Origin: Cucumis sativus
Taxonomy: Eukaryota; Streptophyta; Magnoliopsida; Cucurbitales; Cucurbitaceae
Length of the DNA: 64,000 bases
Direction of reading: 5' to 3'
Assembly: GCF_000004075.3 (NCBI RefSeq)
Contig: NC_026656.2
Span: forward strand, 12,896,001 to 12,960,000
This document shows positions 44,905 through 56,622 of the stretch, one piece after another (positions within the stretch are counted from its first letter, which is position 1; each line of letters starts with the position of its first letter). A program made the position numbers and the translations under genes. The notes under the pieces were generated by a model, which was not told the DNA's origin, did no database searches, and worked only from the letters and a program-made list of their open reading frames with translations.

Positions 44905-47350
44905 ACAAACTTCCATCATCCGTCCCTGCCTGCATTTCTAATCTGACTGGAGAAGAATTGTATACTGGAGGGTACCAAACTGGAATAAATTATCGTTGAA
45001 AAAGACTAATCAATAAATGGATTCCAGCTCACTTGTAAAATTTTCTTTCAGACAAGAATAATATTGGTCTCCAGCATGCTATAATCTTAGATGTTTACCA
45101 TTTAGGATTGTCTAATACATTTTCGCTTATGTGTGATATGAGATGCGTGTAATGTTTGTCCATAGGTCTGACGCGTCTATTACATGCAGTCAAATTCCTT
45201 TCCTTACTCATTAACTATCTTTGTCTAAATTGGTCTATGCATGTCCCTTTTCTCCACTCATTTCGTTTTCTTGATATCTTTTGTTAGAAGCACTTGTGCT
45301 GATACTATATAAAGAGCCAATAAGATTTTATATGCAAGCTGCATATTTTCTGATAAATTCTTGTATTTTACGTTTTTCCTCCTAATGGCATACCAGAAGA
45401 TCGGGTGGCTTCTCCAGTTTATGTTACTTTGAATGCAGACTTTAAATGCGACTTCCATTCTTCAGAAGGAGTAGTGCTTCAAGTCTATGGAAGTGAGCAA
45501 GAGTTGTTGGGGAAGATGGGAGGCAGTTTTTCATTCTTGAACCAGCTGCTCTTTTAGGATATGGTCGCTCATTCAGGAATTAAGCCAAGATATGGAATGA
45601 TTTAGAAATTTACATAGCAGGAATCTCAAAGTTTCAAACTAGGAACAACAGACTTGAAAGTGGAGCATGATTCTACCATGGATTAAGGTTGATTTTGACA
45701 GTGACCTGCTCTTGAAGGTTGACACAATTACTTGGGTCCAGGGAAACAGAGATCGGCTTACTGTTTTATTTGCTTTAACGCTGAAAAGTTACATATGCTT
45801 TTTCTGAGATTTTGTCAATTTGTTCAGAGGTCAGTATTCATAGTTGATGGATAAAGCCGAAAAACTGTATGCGAGATAGGTAGACATTCTTGAATTGAGA
45901 AAAAACTGAAGTTGGATGGTTTTCATTTTGAGCTCCTAACGATCAGTATGGAGGACATGTTTACTGAGCATTCTCAAGTCTTAAATAGTAGCAAACACTA
46001 CTAGGAAATCTTTATCGCAAGAGCTTGATTTCAACAAATTCAGTGACAAAAAGGCAAGATTAAGTTGTGGCAAATGATTGTAGGATTCTAGATGAAGCAT
46101 CAAAATAATTTTCTATCTAAAAAGGAATGTGATCTTGATATTATATTATACAATTCTCAAAGGAACGGAACATAATTCAATGCAGTTGCTTATTAAGAAG
46201 AAACAAGAGCAAACTACTGATCGCATATGAAAATGACCAATTTGTTATCTAATATCTTCTTGTCCATTCCCATCCGTAGGTTCAAAAACTTCACAAGATA
46301 TGTTGTCTGGTGTAAAACGTGATATATTATATCTGACAGAATTTGGATGTTCGGCTTATGCTCGCAATAAACAAGATAAGTGACCATGGAGCTGAAAAGA
46401 TGCGTCTACCTGGGGATCGGGTGATGTCAAAGGTAAGCTCTGGTATCTGAAGAAAGAAAAGTTGAGGTTCTTTGTTCATTAAAATCCCAATGCCAGTCAT
46501 AAATTTAATTTATATCCACTGTGAAAATGACAGAAAAAGCTGTGGGGTTTTTTGCGACTGTGCCATGACACCATGTTGACCAAAGAGTTCTTTGTATGGA
46601 TTGCAGCAATCATTCAAAGGTGAGTGCTTTTGTGATATAAAAAGGATCTTCAAGAAGCCTTTAAGATAGCGTCAAAGTCATTAACCATCTATCTTTAGCT
46701 CCATGCTTGGTGTTTGAGTCCAAGTTCTTTCGTACTAATTGGGATATTCCCCCTCTCAATCCTTATTGAGACTTCTTTCCAATGAAGAATAGCCCTTTTT
46801 TGGGCCGCCTTATAGCATGACCAATTGTAATTGCATAATATAGTGATGGGACCTCTGGTCATTCTGCTATTGATGTCTCAACTTTTTACTTTCTTTATAT
46901 GTTCTAGCTCTCGAGAACTTTTTGAAGTTTGCTAAGCGTGAGATCACTAAGGTCCTGTTTGAGAATGTTCCGGTTTCTTATTCATGTTTCTCATTTTATA
47001 AGAAACAAACTTGTTTGATAATTTCTATTTTTTGTTTCCAAAATTTAAAAATGTTTTTAAAATTGAGGCTGAATTTCCGAAATCACTAAAAGTGTTTTTT
47101 CCCAATCCCATTTCTGTTTTGCTATTTATAATGCCACCCTGTTAGGTGGCCATATGAGAAACTTTCCTCTGCTTGACTTGGCAACTCTCAACGTCCATAG
47201 AACTTTATGAACATGCCTCTAAGAATTGACATTTTTGACTCGGTTATGTACTTTGACTGGGAACTTTAGTCCTGGTCTGCAATTTGGAAGACGTGAGCCT
47301 TTGGAGTCCTTTGACCAAGACATCGAGTCCAACAATGTAGCTGACTGCGC
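44905..47350. other. Spacer between SAUR 44246 and 47797
   Basis: The first half (to about 46250) is a diverged copy of 52530-53760 (shared words: atgctataatcttaga, gtatgcgagatagg versus gtatacgagatagg). It also holds a copia fossil (46330-46490) and a fragment with tttgtttccaaaattt wording near 47030. No gene is supported. Confidence 0.5.
46330..46490 (+). mobile_element. Ty1/copia integrase-region fossil
   Basis: The stretch reads like the piece of copia polyprotein after the integrase core, around the FGC motif and the following hydrophobic/basic region. It is a small, heavily broken relic without LTRs. Weak traces of the preceding part lie near 53790-53850 in the paralogous block, suggesting the insertion predates that duplication. 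Confidence 0.45.
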
Positions 47351-47564
47351 TTTCGTGGAAAGGCAATCACATGGATGTTCTATCCTTCCATTTTCTATAT
47401 AATGCGCTATCTGTTAGCATTTAATTCATAGTGAAGCTTGGACAGTGATTTGGCTGTACATAACTGAACAACTTAGCCAATGAAAATGGAAATTTATGGT
47501 GTAAGCTTCTAAGAATCTGGTGGATGATAGAAAGAAATTAGTGCTTTTCCAAGTTGAACAAAAC

Positions 47565-47674
47565 CATGTGAAGTGGCCTATTCAAATACCCAACCACCTG
47601 ACTTCAATACCCCACTTGGGCATTTGAATACCATCTTCGCCAACGAATCTCTTAATTACAAAACTATATAAATA
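47565..47674 (+). promoter_or_regulatory. Promoter module of SAUR 47797 (CATGTG, TATA)
   Basis: CATGTG is at 47565-47570, followed by acccaaccacctgac, and tatataaata at 47665-47674, 95 bp after the box. Confidence 0.62.
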
Positions 47675-47796
47675 TGGACATCAATTGAGCCTTCAAACAC
47701 CAAATTCAAACTTAGCTCAAGTCTTGATTTCTCTTCCAGCCCTATACCAATCAGATCGAAGCTTTAGACCACTGGGAGAGCCTTTCTTCTCAAGCA

Positions 47797-48090
47797 ATGG
47801 GGATTCGATTGCTATCCTTGGTTCCGTATGGCAAGCAGATATTAAAGATTCAGTCAGGATTTATCAAAGGTCAATTGGACGTGCCAAAAGGCCATGTAGC
47901 TATTTATGTAGGAGAGATCCAAAGGAAGCGGTTTGTGGTTCCGATATCTTACCTAAACCATCCATCATTCCAACAACTTCTTAACCATTCAGAGGAAGAG
48001 TTTGGCTTCCATCATCCACAAGGGGCTTTAACAATTCCTTGTAAAGAGGATGCCTTCATTGATCTCACTTCTAGATTGCAAATATCTTGA
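47797..48090 (+). CDS. SAUR family protein, L type, 97 aa
   Basis: A complete single-exon [69 protein letters not shown]. It then has GALTIPC instead of the nearly invariant GGLTIPC, followed by [16 protein letters not shown] replaces A in AEEEFGF. The YG in place of HA at residues 11-12 is also private. Its counterpart in the second block is SAUR 54955. The intact frame, TATA and CATGTG argue for a working gene in spite of the GA change. Confidence 0.95.
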   Translation: MGIRLLSLVPYGKQILKIQSGFIKGQLDVPKGHVAIYVGEIQRKRFVVPISYLNHPSFQQLLNHSEEEFGFHHPQGALTIPCKEDAFIDLTSRLQIS

Positions 48091-48653
48091 CGGATGAAGA
48101 GCAAAGGGCAAGCTTCCACTTTTTTACAACCTTTTTTCAACTCGTGAGTTTTTTTGACATATGCTAGAATGTTGTAGAGCAGACTACCTGTAAATGAGTT
48201 CCATTGTAAAGGTGCTTTTACCAACGGGATTATAATGAAAAATAGACCAGTTGAGCTCCAATTTTTGTATAGCTTATTCACTGGTGCTCTACCTGTGATG
48301 GAGAGTCCAAGCTGTGGGAAATTTTGTTTTTTTTTATTTATTTGTTATGAATAGCCTAACTAAACTTCAAACTAACCAAATCCAAGAAAATTTGATTGTA
48401 ATGCTAATATGTGAACAATACTACTCTTAGTTGGTTTAATAAACACCAAATATGGTGAAAGAAACATTCGACTTTACCCTATGAGGAAAATTAGCTTTAT
48501 CGGTTCTTAGATCTTCAGCAATTCTTAGATTTAACAGATTACATTATGCTTTAAGCTTCATGATTTTGATCAAATTGTAAAGAGGAAATTGTGACAAAAT
48601 CTTCTTTCGATGACTCCATTTTTCCGATTCTATATCCATATTAAGCTGAACCT

Positions 48654-48947
48654 ATCTGGGAGTCTGTTCGCCTTCAGCTGTCCTCAATGCCAATCAAATT
48701 CTCATAGTGCAGGTTGTTACAACTAAAAATAAAGCTCATGTCCCCAACGCTCACATTGCAATTTGTGCTGGAGAAATTCAAAGGAAGTGCATTTTGGTTC
48801 CCTTATAATATTTGAATGAATTATCCAACATACGTAATCAAATATTATTAATGTTGAGGAGTGTAGATATGACCAGTCCGTGGGCGCTTTGATAGTTCCT
48901 AGCAGAGGATTTGCTTTGATCTTACTTCAAGGCTGCACAGTTCTTGA
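48654..48947 (+). pseudogene. SAUR pseudogene, P type
   Basis: A full-length relic of a P-type SAUR spanning the usual 294 bp. The start reads atctgggagtctgttcgcc for atgggaatccgtttgcc, so the ATG is lost. Recognisable parts are ctcaatgccaatcaaattct, tttgtgctggagaaattcaa (YVGE turned to CAGE-like), aggaagtgcattttggttcc, and the end cttcaaggctgcacagttct followed by tga. Stops occur after KRF-VP (ccttataat) and elsewhere, and small insertions and deletions balance out. By block position it is the counterpart of intact SAUR 56344, and the endings (cttcaagg-ct-cacagttcttga) agree. Confidence 0.85.
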
Positions 48948-49149
48948 AAGATTATGAAGAAGAGAATTCCCTTAGCTACTTTCTCACCCAGTTTTAGTAA
49001 GTCAGAGTAGAATATGGTTAGTTAGTCAGTCAGCTTACGCAAGATAATGTCTAGGTTGTTTTAACTGGACTTTACATCGTAATAAAAGTTAAACTTTATC
49101 ATAAATGAAGTTTGTTCCGATCATGGATTTTGGGATATCTAGTTTCCCT

Positions 49150-49370
49150 ATGCTTTGTTATCATGTAATTAAATAAGTGTAGGTCGTAAATAAGATAATC
49201 AGCTGTAAAATCTTCAATGATTTCATTTTATTCTCATTAAATCAGCTTTTATGTAATGAGTCTTTCTCCTATATAAGGCTATGTATCTTGCAATTGAATC
49301 ATCGGAATGCAAAATATTCTATTCCTTTCAAGTCTCGGTGGTATCAAAGTAAGTGATCTAGGAAGGTTCC
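49150..49370 (+). mobile_element. LTR and primer-site fossil of a retroelement
   Basis: A TATA-like tatataaggct at about 49270 is followed by gcaattgaatcatcgg and gaatgcaaaatattct, then gtggtatcaaagtaag at about 49350, which resembles the tRNA primer-binding stretch after plant LTRs. The internal region beyond is not recognisable. Old, broken copy. Confidence 0.42.
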
Positions 49371-50200
49371 ATGTTCAAACCCCTGCTATGTTATCCTTCC
49401 CAATTAATATTGACTCCCACTTTTTGTTGGGTTCATATTTCAAGCTCACAAGTGAAGGGAAGAGTTAGGTATTAAATTTTCCTTCACTTATTAGTTTCTT
49501 TTGGTCCTACGAATAAACTGACGTGAAAGAAGCAAGATTGCACCTTCTACCTATCGTTCAGGAAAAGTGAGATTTGTAGATATCCCATTGAAAATGGTGT
49601 GCAGAAGCTTCCTTGAAATTCCTACAACAGTAACTATATCCGCAAGATCAAACAGGATTTGACACACGAAGGTGTAAGAAAATAGACAAATGACGATTCA
49701 AAGAAAGTAGTAGTATTAACATCAGAATTCCATCCATCATCATTCCCTCATTAATATGCAGCTGCTTCCAGCTATAAAATTTGTTTTAAGTGGATGAAAC
49801 TATTAGATTTAACAAATAAAGACATGATTAGATGCTTATTAAATGGTTTGTCTTTATGTATTAGGCGTACGTGTACTTGGCTTCAGCCTCTGGTTTACAA
49901 TATGATGCATTCGGTACCTCTAATATGATCCATTTGGTGTCTCTTTTCCAAATTAAATTAGGATATTGTACCAATGATGTAACCATTTCTCTTACTATGA
50001 AAGGTGATCTTGTCTCTGTAACTTGATGCCGTGTTTCTTTTACCTAACACACTCTTTGTTTAAGCGTTCAATTCACCGAACCAAGTTTGGTTGCTGGAAT
50101 GGACAATCACTTGAACCAAACAACTGGGCTGACATTTGATACAACTAAGAGAGATGTGAAAATCATTTCTAAGTTGAGCAGATCTCTAAAATAGCTCTCT
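49371..50200. other. Spacer upstream of SAUR 50379, no gene seen
   Basis: No coding region is supported. From about 50050 the wording (gcgttcaattcaccg) matches upstream parts of other L-type loci, including the orphan at 24600. Confidence 0.45.
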
Positions 50201-50275
50201 TAGATACCTAACCACCTGTCTTTAAGTGGCCATTAGAAAAGCACCAGTCACCAACAAAACTATTTTCTCTAATAC

Positions 50276-50283
50276 TATAAATA
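50276..50283 (+). promoter_or_regulatory. TATA box of SAUR 50379
   Basis: Tataaata lies 96 bp before the ATG. The L-type phrase cctaaccacctgtctttaag is present at 50204-50223, but the CATGTG normally preceding it is missing. Confidence 0.5.
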
Positions 50284-50378
50284 AAGAACAAACAACAAAC
50301 TGAGCTTAAAACACATTCATTCCCTAGTTTCACTTTTAATTTTGGTTCTCTACACCAATAGAACAAGCAAGCTTTCCA

Positions 50379-50672
50379 ATGGGGATTTATTTGCCATTCA
50401 GAATTCTTTTTGTCAAGCAAATTTTAAAAGTGCCATCAGGTTTCACCAAAAACCAGTTATCTGTCCCAAAAGGTCATGTAGTAGTTTACGTGGGAGAGAT
50501 GCAAAAGAAACGATTTGTTGTTCCGATATCATATTTGAATCACCCTTCATTCCAACAACTGCTTAAATACGCTGAAGAAGAGTTTGGCTTCCAACATCCT
50601 CAAGGGGGTCTTACAATTCCTTGCAAGGAGGATACCTTCATTGATCTCACGTCTAGATTGCAAGTTTCTTAG
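50379..50672 (+). CDS. SAUR family protein, L type, 97 aa
   Basis: A complete single-exon SAUR with an unusual N-terminal arm, MGIYLPFRILFVKQILKVP, in which Y4 replaces the near-invariant R4. The domain is canonical apart from HVVVYVGE for [70 protein letters not shown]. It has no clear block partner and is the L-type gene whose promoter lacks CATGTG, so its expression may differ from the others. It is a single gene between a retroelement relic and a LINE tail. Confidence 0.95.
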   Translation: MGIYLPFRILFVKQILKVPSGFTKNQLSVPKGHVVVYVGEMQKKRFVVPISYLNHPSFQQLLKYAEEEFGFQHPQGGLTIPCKEDTFIDLTSRLQVS

Positions 50673-51262
50673 ACAATGAAGAGCGAAAGGGAAACTTATT
50701 GAGTTTTGACATTCTTTTTGTTCCTTGACTCATTTGTAAACTAATACTAAAATGTTTTAGGAAGTCCATGCCTTCCAGAATGTGAATGAATGGCATTGTC
50801 ACGAGATTTTAAGTAATATATGATTAATTAAAATGCAGATATTTATAATTCATGATGTGTGCTTGTAACTTATTCTTGTCCTATATGCGACTCCTGCTTT
50901 GAAGGACGGTTAACTAACTGTATCTCTTGGCCCTAAACATTTTCTAGCAATTGATATCTGACTTCTTGGCAGAAAGCAGAGGATGTTCAAGAAAGAATTG
51001 CATTAAAATAGTTTTAACAAGTGTATTCAACAAAATAGTTGTAATTTGAGCACTATTCTCATTTAATTATATCAGTAGAAAGTCTTGTTTCCGTTTCAAG
51101 AAAACGAATAGTCCATACTATTCTAACCTACTTTCCCATTATACTTGCGCCTCTCTCCCTCTGATTATAGGATTCTTTCTTCAATCAACTGGATCCACAA
51201 GAGTAAAATTAATAAAGGACATAATTTTCATTTATATTTGTATGAAGCAAGAAAACTGTGAT

Positions 51263-51345
51263 CTTTTTTTAGAGAGAAACAACTTCATTGATAAATGGGA
51301 GAAGACTGACTATGTATCTTATCAATAAATATCAAATGGGTACAT
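51263..51345 (-). mobile_element. LINE 3' tail fragment, minus strand
   Basis: The plus-strand order is ttttttt, agagagaaacaacttcatt, gataaatgggagaagactg. Reversed, this gives the same agtcttctcccatttatcaatgaag style of tail as the other LINE ends in this window. Under 100 bp is present. Confidence 0.42.
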
Positions 51346-51877
51346 ATGGTTATGGCTTTGGGTTTGAATTATGAAAATTTTGAGTTTTCATGCTTCTTAT
51401 GTAAGGGAATTTTGAGTTTAACGATAAACATTCATCCTTCTCGGCTCTCAGTATCGGATAATTCTTAATGACAATGGTGTCCTTTCAATGAGAACATTTT
51501 TAATTTTCTGATTACTATACATCTTACGAGTGCCATCAGGGAAAATGATTTGTAATATGATATATCCAAATAACTTTTCATGGGAATTGAATGGAAAAAC
51601 TTAAAAATTTATGAATGTTGAAGAATTCACCAAGAAGGGAAGTCCTTTAGTAAGATAATATGACTCTGTATTTCTGTTTCCATGTTTACAGATTTGAATT
51701 GTAAGTTGTGTAAATGATGTTCAGGTAGATGGGCAATGTGCTATCACCTTTCAGCTACCCGATCATTAACACTTTGAAGCTAACTATACATTGATTAATG
51801 ATTTCTACTCTCAACTAAGGGGAAAAAATGGAGGGAATCTGACAAAATTGTGTGGACAAAGGTTTTTCTTCTCCCTT

Positions 51878-52171
51878 TCAGGATATTTGCAGCCTGGATG
51901 TGAGATTGATGAAGACATCTTCTCTGCAAGGAATTGTCAAACCTCCAGTTGGATGTTTAAATCCAAATTCTTCTTCTGCACTCTTGAGCAAAGCTGAAAA
52001 AGAAGGATGGTTCAAGTATGATAGTGGAACCACAAACCGCTTTCTTTCAATATCTCCCACATAAACTGCGATATGGCCTTTGGGAACACCACATTGGTTT
52101 CTAGAAGAAACAGTATGCATTTTGAAAACTTGCTTGGCATTGAGGAGAAGTGAAGGTAGTCTGATTCCCAT
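51878..52171 (-). CDS. SAUR family protein, P type, minus strand, 97 aa
   Basis: A complete single-exon SAUR and partner of SAUR 44246: [41 protein letters not shown], then [47 protein letters not shown]. It keeps R94 where its partner has W, and has L for I before SYLNHP. The two differ at roughly seven positions, mostly near residues 15-20 and at the very end. It heads the second copy of the minus-P, plus-L, plus-P block. Confidence 0.96.
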   Translation of the reverse strand: MGIRLPSLLLNAKQVFKMHTVSSRNQCGVPKGHIAVYVGDIERKRFVVPLSYLNHPSFSALLKSAEEEFGFKHPTGGLTIPCREDVFINLTSRLQIS

Positions 52172-52286
52172 GACGAATTTTGAAAGGCTTTCTGCTGGAA
52201 TGGAGATTAGAAGTTGGGAGATGTTGTACTTGAAATGAGGATGTGTTTGAAATTTGAGTTGAAGATTGAAGTTTATTTCATCTGTA

Positions 52287-52373
52287 TTTATAAATACAGG
52301 AATACAGAAGTGGAGAGAGGAAAATAGTGTCAGGTAGGTGTTTAAGAGGGCCTACTTCATGAATGCTCACATG
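52287..52373 (-). promoter_or_regulatory. Promoter module of SAUR 51878 (CATGTG, TATA)
   Basis: The plus-strand tttataaat at 52287-52295 serves as TATA on the minus strand, and CACATG at 52368-52373 reads CATGTG toward the gene, 72 bp apart. The phrase gagggcctacttcat between them is conserved at 44711-44725. Confidence 0.6.
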
Positions 52374-52539
52374 GGTTGCTTTTTGGCTTTGAATACATTC
52401 ACTTCCTCATGTACCCTACCTACTGGTGAGCAGTCCCACTCGTTCAAAGGAGGTGAAGTTATCGTCCAAAATAAGAGGTCAAGAAAACTTCAAAACCAAA
52501 CGCCATGCGAAGATCAACTGATGACAGACCCATGTGAGA

Positions 52540-54650
52540 AGGTTTTATTATAGGTCTTGTCCTAACTCTCTAATCTAATGCAGAGATAAAACATACACAG
52601 TGGGTACTAAAACTGAAATGAAGTCATCTGGATAAAAACTAATCAAACATTAAATGAAATGCCAGTTCATTTGTAAACCATTTTTCCGGACATAATGAAA
52701 ATAATTGTCTCAGGTATGCTATAATCTTAGAGGTTCATCATTCAGGATTGTTTAATATGTGTTTGCTTGTCTATAATAAGGGGTATGCATAATGTTTCTC
52801 TGTAGGTCTGACTTTTCTACTTTCATCAGCCATCTCTGTCTAGATCGGTATATCCATGTCAGTTCTCTCCACTCATTTCGCTTTCCTGATATGTTAATGG
52901 CATCTCATGTTGATATTATATATAGCGTCGTTGAAAGATCAGATTTACAAGCTGCATAGTTTCTCTTTCATGCTTCATTTCTTGAGAATTCTCGTCTGTT
53001 TCTTGTCTTATCCCCTTGTGATATTGTATAAAGTATCTGGAAAGATAGCTATTTGGTCTCTCTAAAAGGAATTTGGCTGAGAAATGGAATGAATTGGAAA
53101 ATCAAAGAGCGGCAATCTCGTACTTTCAACTGAGAATCAACATAGTAAAAAGATGTTGCATTGTGATGCCATGGATTTAGATTGATCGTGTCAGGGACGT
53201 CCTGCATTCCATAGGTAGAATCATTATTCGAGTTCAGAAAAAGAGTTATTAACTTTTTGTTAGATTTGCTTGAAAACGGAGTAGCTACTTATATTTTGTC
53301 CAAATTCTCTCAAATTGTTGAGAGCTGGCAAGTATTCAAAGTTGAAGGGAAAAGCTGAAGAATTGTATACGAGATAGGTAAAGTAGGAAAAAGCTTACCT
53401 ATCTCAATTCTTAAGTCAAGGAAAAAGCTAAGGTAGGAACAAGTTTTCCCGTTTGTCAAATAGTTCCCATTTGCTGGTCCTAATGATCGGTTTAAAAATG
53501 GTGTTTACTCTATTTAGTCTTCTTTACAAGAGCTCGAGTTTAAGCAAGCCATTGACCAAAGATCAGACTGGGTAGTGGTAAATGATTAAGGGGATTGTGC
53601 ATCCTACAGAAATGTTGAAAATTAAGCCAAAAGGTTCATAAATGATTTCTATCAAAAGGTTTTGGACGAAGAGATCATACATTTCACAAAGATATGCATT
53701 GTGAAGTAAGAAGATTTAAGAGCAAACTATTCTATGGCATAAGGAGATTAGGAGATTGATAGTTTGTTATCTCATTAACTTTAACCCATCCTCATTCATG
53801 GACTTGAAAACCTTTCAAGAGGAGTGGACTGGATGTCCCGTGTTCAAACTAGGCAATGTAAATTTGAGTGTAAATAATGCATCTTCTTGGTAATGATGAT
53901 GGTGTCAACAACTAACTTTGATTATTTGACAAATGCAAGTAAAGTTCTATTTGGAATGACCAAGTGCTTAAAAACACGTTTTTCACTTAAAAGTACTTGG
54001 AACGTCATTTGAAACATCAATAGCAATGTTTTCTCCTTGAAAATCGTCAAATGTCACACTTTGATGAAGATTATGTATTTTTTAACAAGATATTTTGTTG
54101 GCAAAGTAAGGTGATTTATTAGCAATGAGATAGATGAACTCCTTTAACTTGCATATCAAGGTGCAACAATTGGCAATCACATTGGACATATTTATCGTCC
54201 TCTGCTGAAATGCTCAATCTGACTCGCATAAACAATTTTTAAAGTGGTATATCTTTTTCCAACACTATTTTGATACTTACCAAACATGTTCTAGACACTT
54301 GAACTTGAATAGTATTCATCTAAAAAAATTAGAAACATGATTACATAAAAAGAGAAGGAGGAAAATGGTATATTTTGACAACAAAAACTACACAACTTGT
54401 TATATTGCAAGAACATAACTCAACTTTTACTTTCATAAATATGGAATTATATTGTTGAGTTTTATTTGATCTGAAGTTTTCTTTGAATTCATTTTCAAAC
54501 CACCATATAACAAAAAACATGTATATTTTCTCTTCAACTCCAAGAATCAGCATTTTCTATTTCCAATGGAATGGACTTTGTCTTGAAGTATCCATGACTT
54601 GACTTGTGATATATGGAAAAAACTGACGAATGAACCTGAATTGTGGTATA
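52540..54650. other. Spacer between SAUR 51878 and 54955
   Basis: To about 53760 this is the diverged counterpart of 44905-46250. The remainder includes a MITE-like piece at 53945-54290. No gene is supported. Confidence 0.5.
53945..54290. repeat. MITE-like repeat
   Basis: It starts gttctatttggaatgaccaa, passes through gtgcttaaaaaca and ttttcacttaaaagtact, and ends near ttaccaaacatgttc. The start and end phrases are loosely inverted (ttggaat... versus ...ttaccaaac). Similar wording is at 21385-21475. Boundaries are approximate. Confidence 0.35.
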
Positions 54651-54715
54651 GAGTACAGAGAATATGAATGAGTGGGATAAGAAAATTTGTGGCCCTTTCA
54701 AGAGTTGGGCAAAGC

Positions 54716-54828
54716 CATGTGAACTGGTATACTCAAATATACCCAACCACCAGGCATCAATACCCCAACTAGCCACTAGAAAGGCCACAGTCACCAGCAT
54801 AGCACTTCCTTCAGAAACTTTATAAATA
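54716..54828 (+). promoter_or_regulatory. Promoter module of SAUR 54955 (CATGTG, TATA)
   Basis: CATGTG is at 54716-54721, then tacccaaccaccagg, and tataaata at 54821-54828, 100 bp after the box. Confidence 0.62.
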
Positions 54829-54954
54829 TAAACATCAAAATGAGTCTTCAAGCAGAAAATTCAACTCATTTTAAGTACTATTTCCTCTTCTAGATTGCTC
54901 TTACCAATCAGATCAGAACTTTAGATCTTTTTGACAGCCTTTCATCTCAAGAAA

Positions 54955-55248
54955 ATGGGGATTCGTTTTCTATCTTTGGTTCCTCATGTCAAGCAAATTC
55001 TGAAGATGCAGTCAGGTTTAACCAAAAAACAGTTGGGTGTTCCAAAAGGCCATGTTGCCGTTTATGTGGGAGAGATTCAAATGAAGCGGTTCGTGGTTCC
55101 AATATCTTACCTAAACGATCTGTCGTTCCAGCAACTGCTCAGCTACGCAGAGGAAGAGTTTGGATTCCATCATCCTCAAGGGGGCCTAACAATCCCTTGC
55201 AAAGAAGATGCCTTCGTTGATCTCACTTCTAAATTGCAAGTATCTTGA
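54955..55248 (+). CDS. SAUR family protein, L type, 97 aa
   Basis: A complete single-exon [92 protein letters not shown] replaces R in the RKRF motif and NDL replaces NHP, so the proline of the SYLNHP turn is missing, unlike in the NDP genes 36452 and 40670. The eight codons open upstream contain no ATG, so the start at 54955 is firm. It is the L member of the second large block. Confidence 0.95.
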   Translation: MGIRFLSLVPHVKQILKMQSGLTKKQLGVPKGHVAVYVGEIQMKRFVVPISYLNDLSFQQLLSYAEEEFGFHHPQGGLTIPCKEDAFVDLTSKLQVS

Positions 55249-56142
55249 AGGATGAACAGCAGAGCACAAATTGCCATTTTTTTACAACCTTTTCTGGTTG
55301 TTTCTGACTCTTTTTGTTTTTTTGACTCGTAATAGAATTTTGTAGAATGGAATGCCCTTATTGCCTGTAAATGAATGCCATACGGTGCATTTACCAACAG
55401 AAATTAATTAAAAGGATACACAAATTTACCCTCAATTTCTTTATAGTCTTTTCTTGCTGCTTTATTTGTAATGGTTAACTTGCAATCCAGGGAACTAAGA
55501 AAATTTGATATATCACTAAAGAAACTGGGTACCATCTTGAAGATTCAAACTTCAAAGTTTAACATATCCGAAGCAAACTTGATTCTTATGTGCCAATTTA
55601 AAATTTTCGATTGAAAGTTTACTCTTGGTTTGATCTAATAAAAAAGGTCCTTATCCATCATATGCGCCACTCCAGTTAATTATGTAGTATTGATGGCTGA
55701 GATTGGGAGAGCTGTCTTATAGAAGACATAGTGAGAAATTACTTATGATATATATTTACTGTAAAATATGATTCAGTATTTGAGATTTGTCTTGGAGGCC
55801 AACAAATAAATAACATTTACACTTCTTGATGTTGGGTGTTTATGAAGAATTAAAACGTTACTTTGAAAAAGAGAGAGAATCTAATTTTAAAGAAAAGTTT
55901 GAATTCTGATTTTTCTTTTTGGATTGAACAACTTTTCTGCAACTGCTTTGTGTTTCATAACATTGCCAATGCAACTAGTAGATAATTATAACTTATCACA
56001 TGGATATGCTTCCGCTTATTTTTCCTTTTCTGCTCTCTTTCATTTCAACCATATAATTTCTTTATTTGAAAATGTGGACCAAATCTAACTAAGAATTGAG
56101 ACACATGAGGAAGTGAGTGTATAACAATCAACTGAACATATC

Positions 56143-56228
56143 CATGTGAGCTTTAAATAGAACTGGCCCCCTAACACACCAAGCTGCTATCCACTCTCCA
56201 CTTGCTTCCCTCTTTAACTCTATAAATA
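56143..56228 (+). promoter_or_regulatory. Promoter module of SAUR 56344 (CATGTG, TATA)
   Basis: CATGTG is at 56143-56148 and tataaata at 56221-56228, 73 bp apart. GTGGACCA, a GGNCCA-type box, lies further up at 56074-56081. Confidence 0.6.
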
Positions 56229-56343
56229 CACATGTCAAAGAAGTTACCAGTACCCAACTTAAATCTCTCTTACAAGTTCTTCTTTCAATCACTCCAATTT
56301 CCCATTGATTCTTATAGTTCTCTCCCTTGAACCAATTTTAGAC

Positions 56344-56622
56344 ATGGGAATCCGATTGCCTTCGCTACTCCTCAATGCCAAGCAAATTCTCAAAAAGCAT
56401 GTTCAATTTGATGTTCCAAAAGGTCATATAGCAGTTTATGTTGGAGATATCCAAAGGAAGCGGTTTTTAGTTCCGATATCCTACTTGAACCATCCTACAT
56501 TCATGGCTTTACTTAAGAGAGCTGAAGAAGAGTTTGGATACAATCATCCAATGGGAGGTTTGACAATTCCCTGCAGAGAAGATGCTTTCATGGATCTTAC
56601 TTCAAGGCTACATAGTTCTTGA
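56344..56622 (+). CDS. SAUR family protein, P type, shortened linker, 92 aa
   Basis: A complete single-exon SAUR five residues shorter than its relatives. [19 protein letters not shown] runs directly into VQFDVPKGH, so the variable linker between the N-terminal arm and the domain is trimmed. The domain is normal: [62 protein letters not shown]. An in-frame ATG at 56305 lies in the leader; MGIRLPS at 56344 fits the family start. It is also the first gene of the three tandem units at the right end, and the intact counterpart of pseudogene 48654. Confidence 0.95.
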   Translation: MGIRLPSLLLNAKQILKKHVQFDVPKGHIAVYVGDIQRKRFLVPISYLNHPTFMALLKRAEEEFGYNHPMGGLTIPCREDAFMDLTSRLHSS

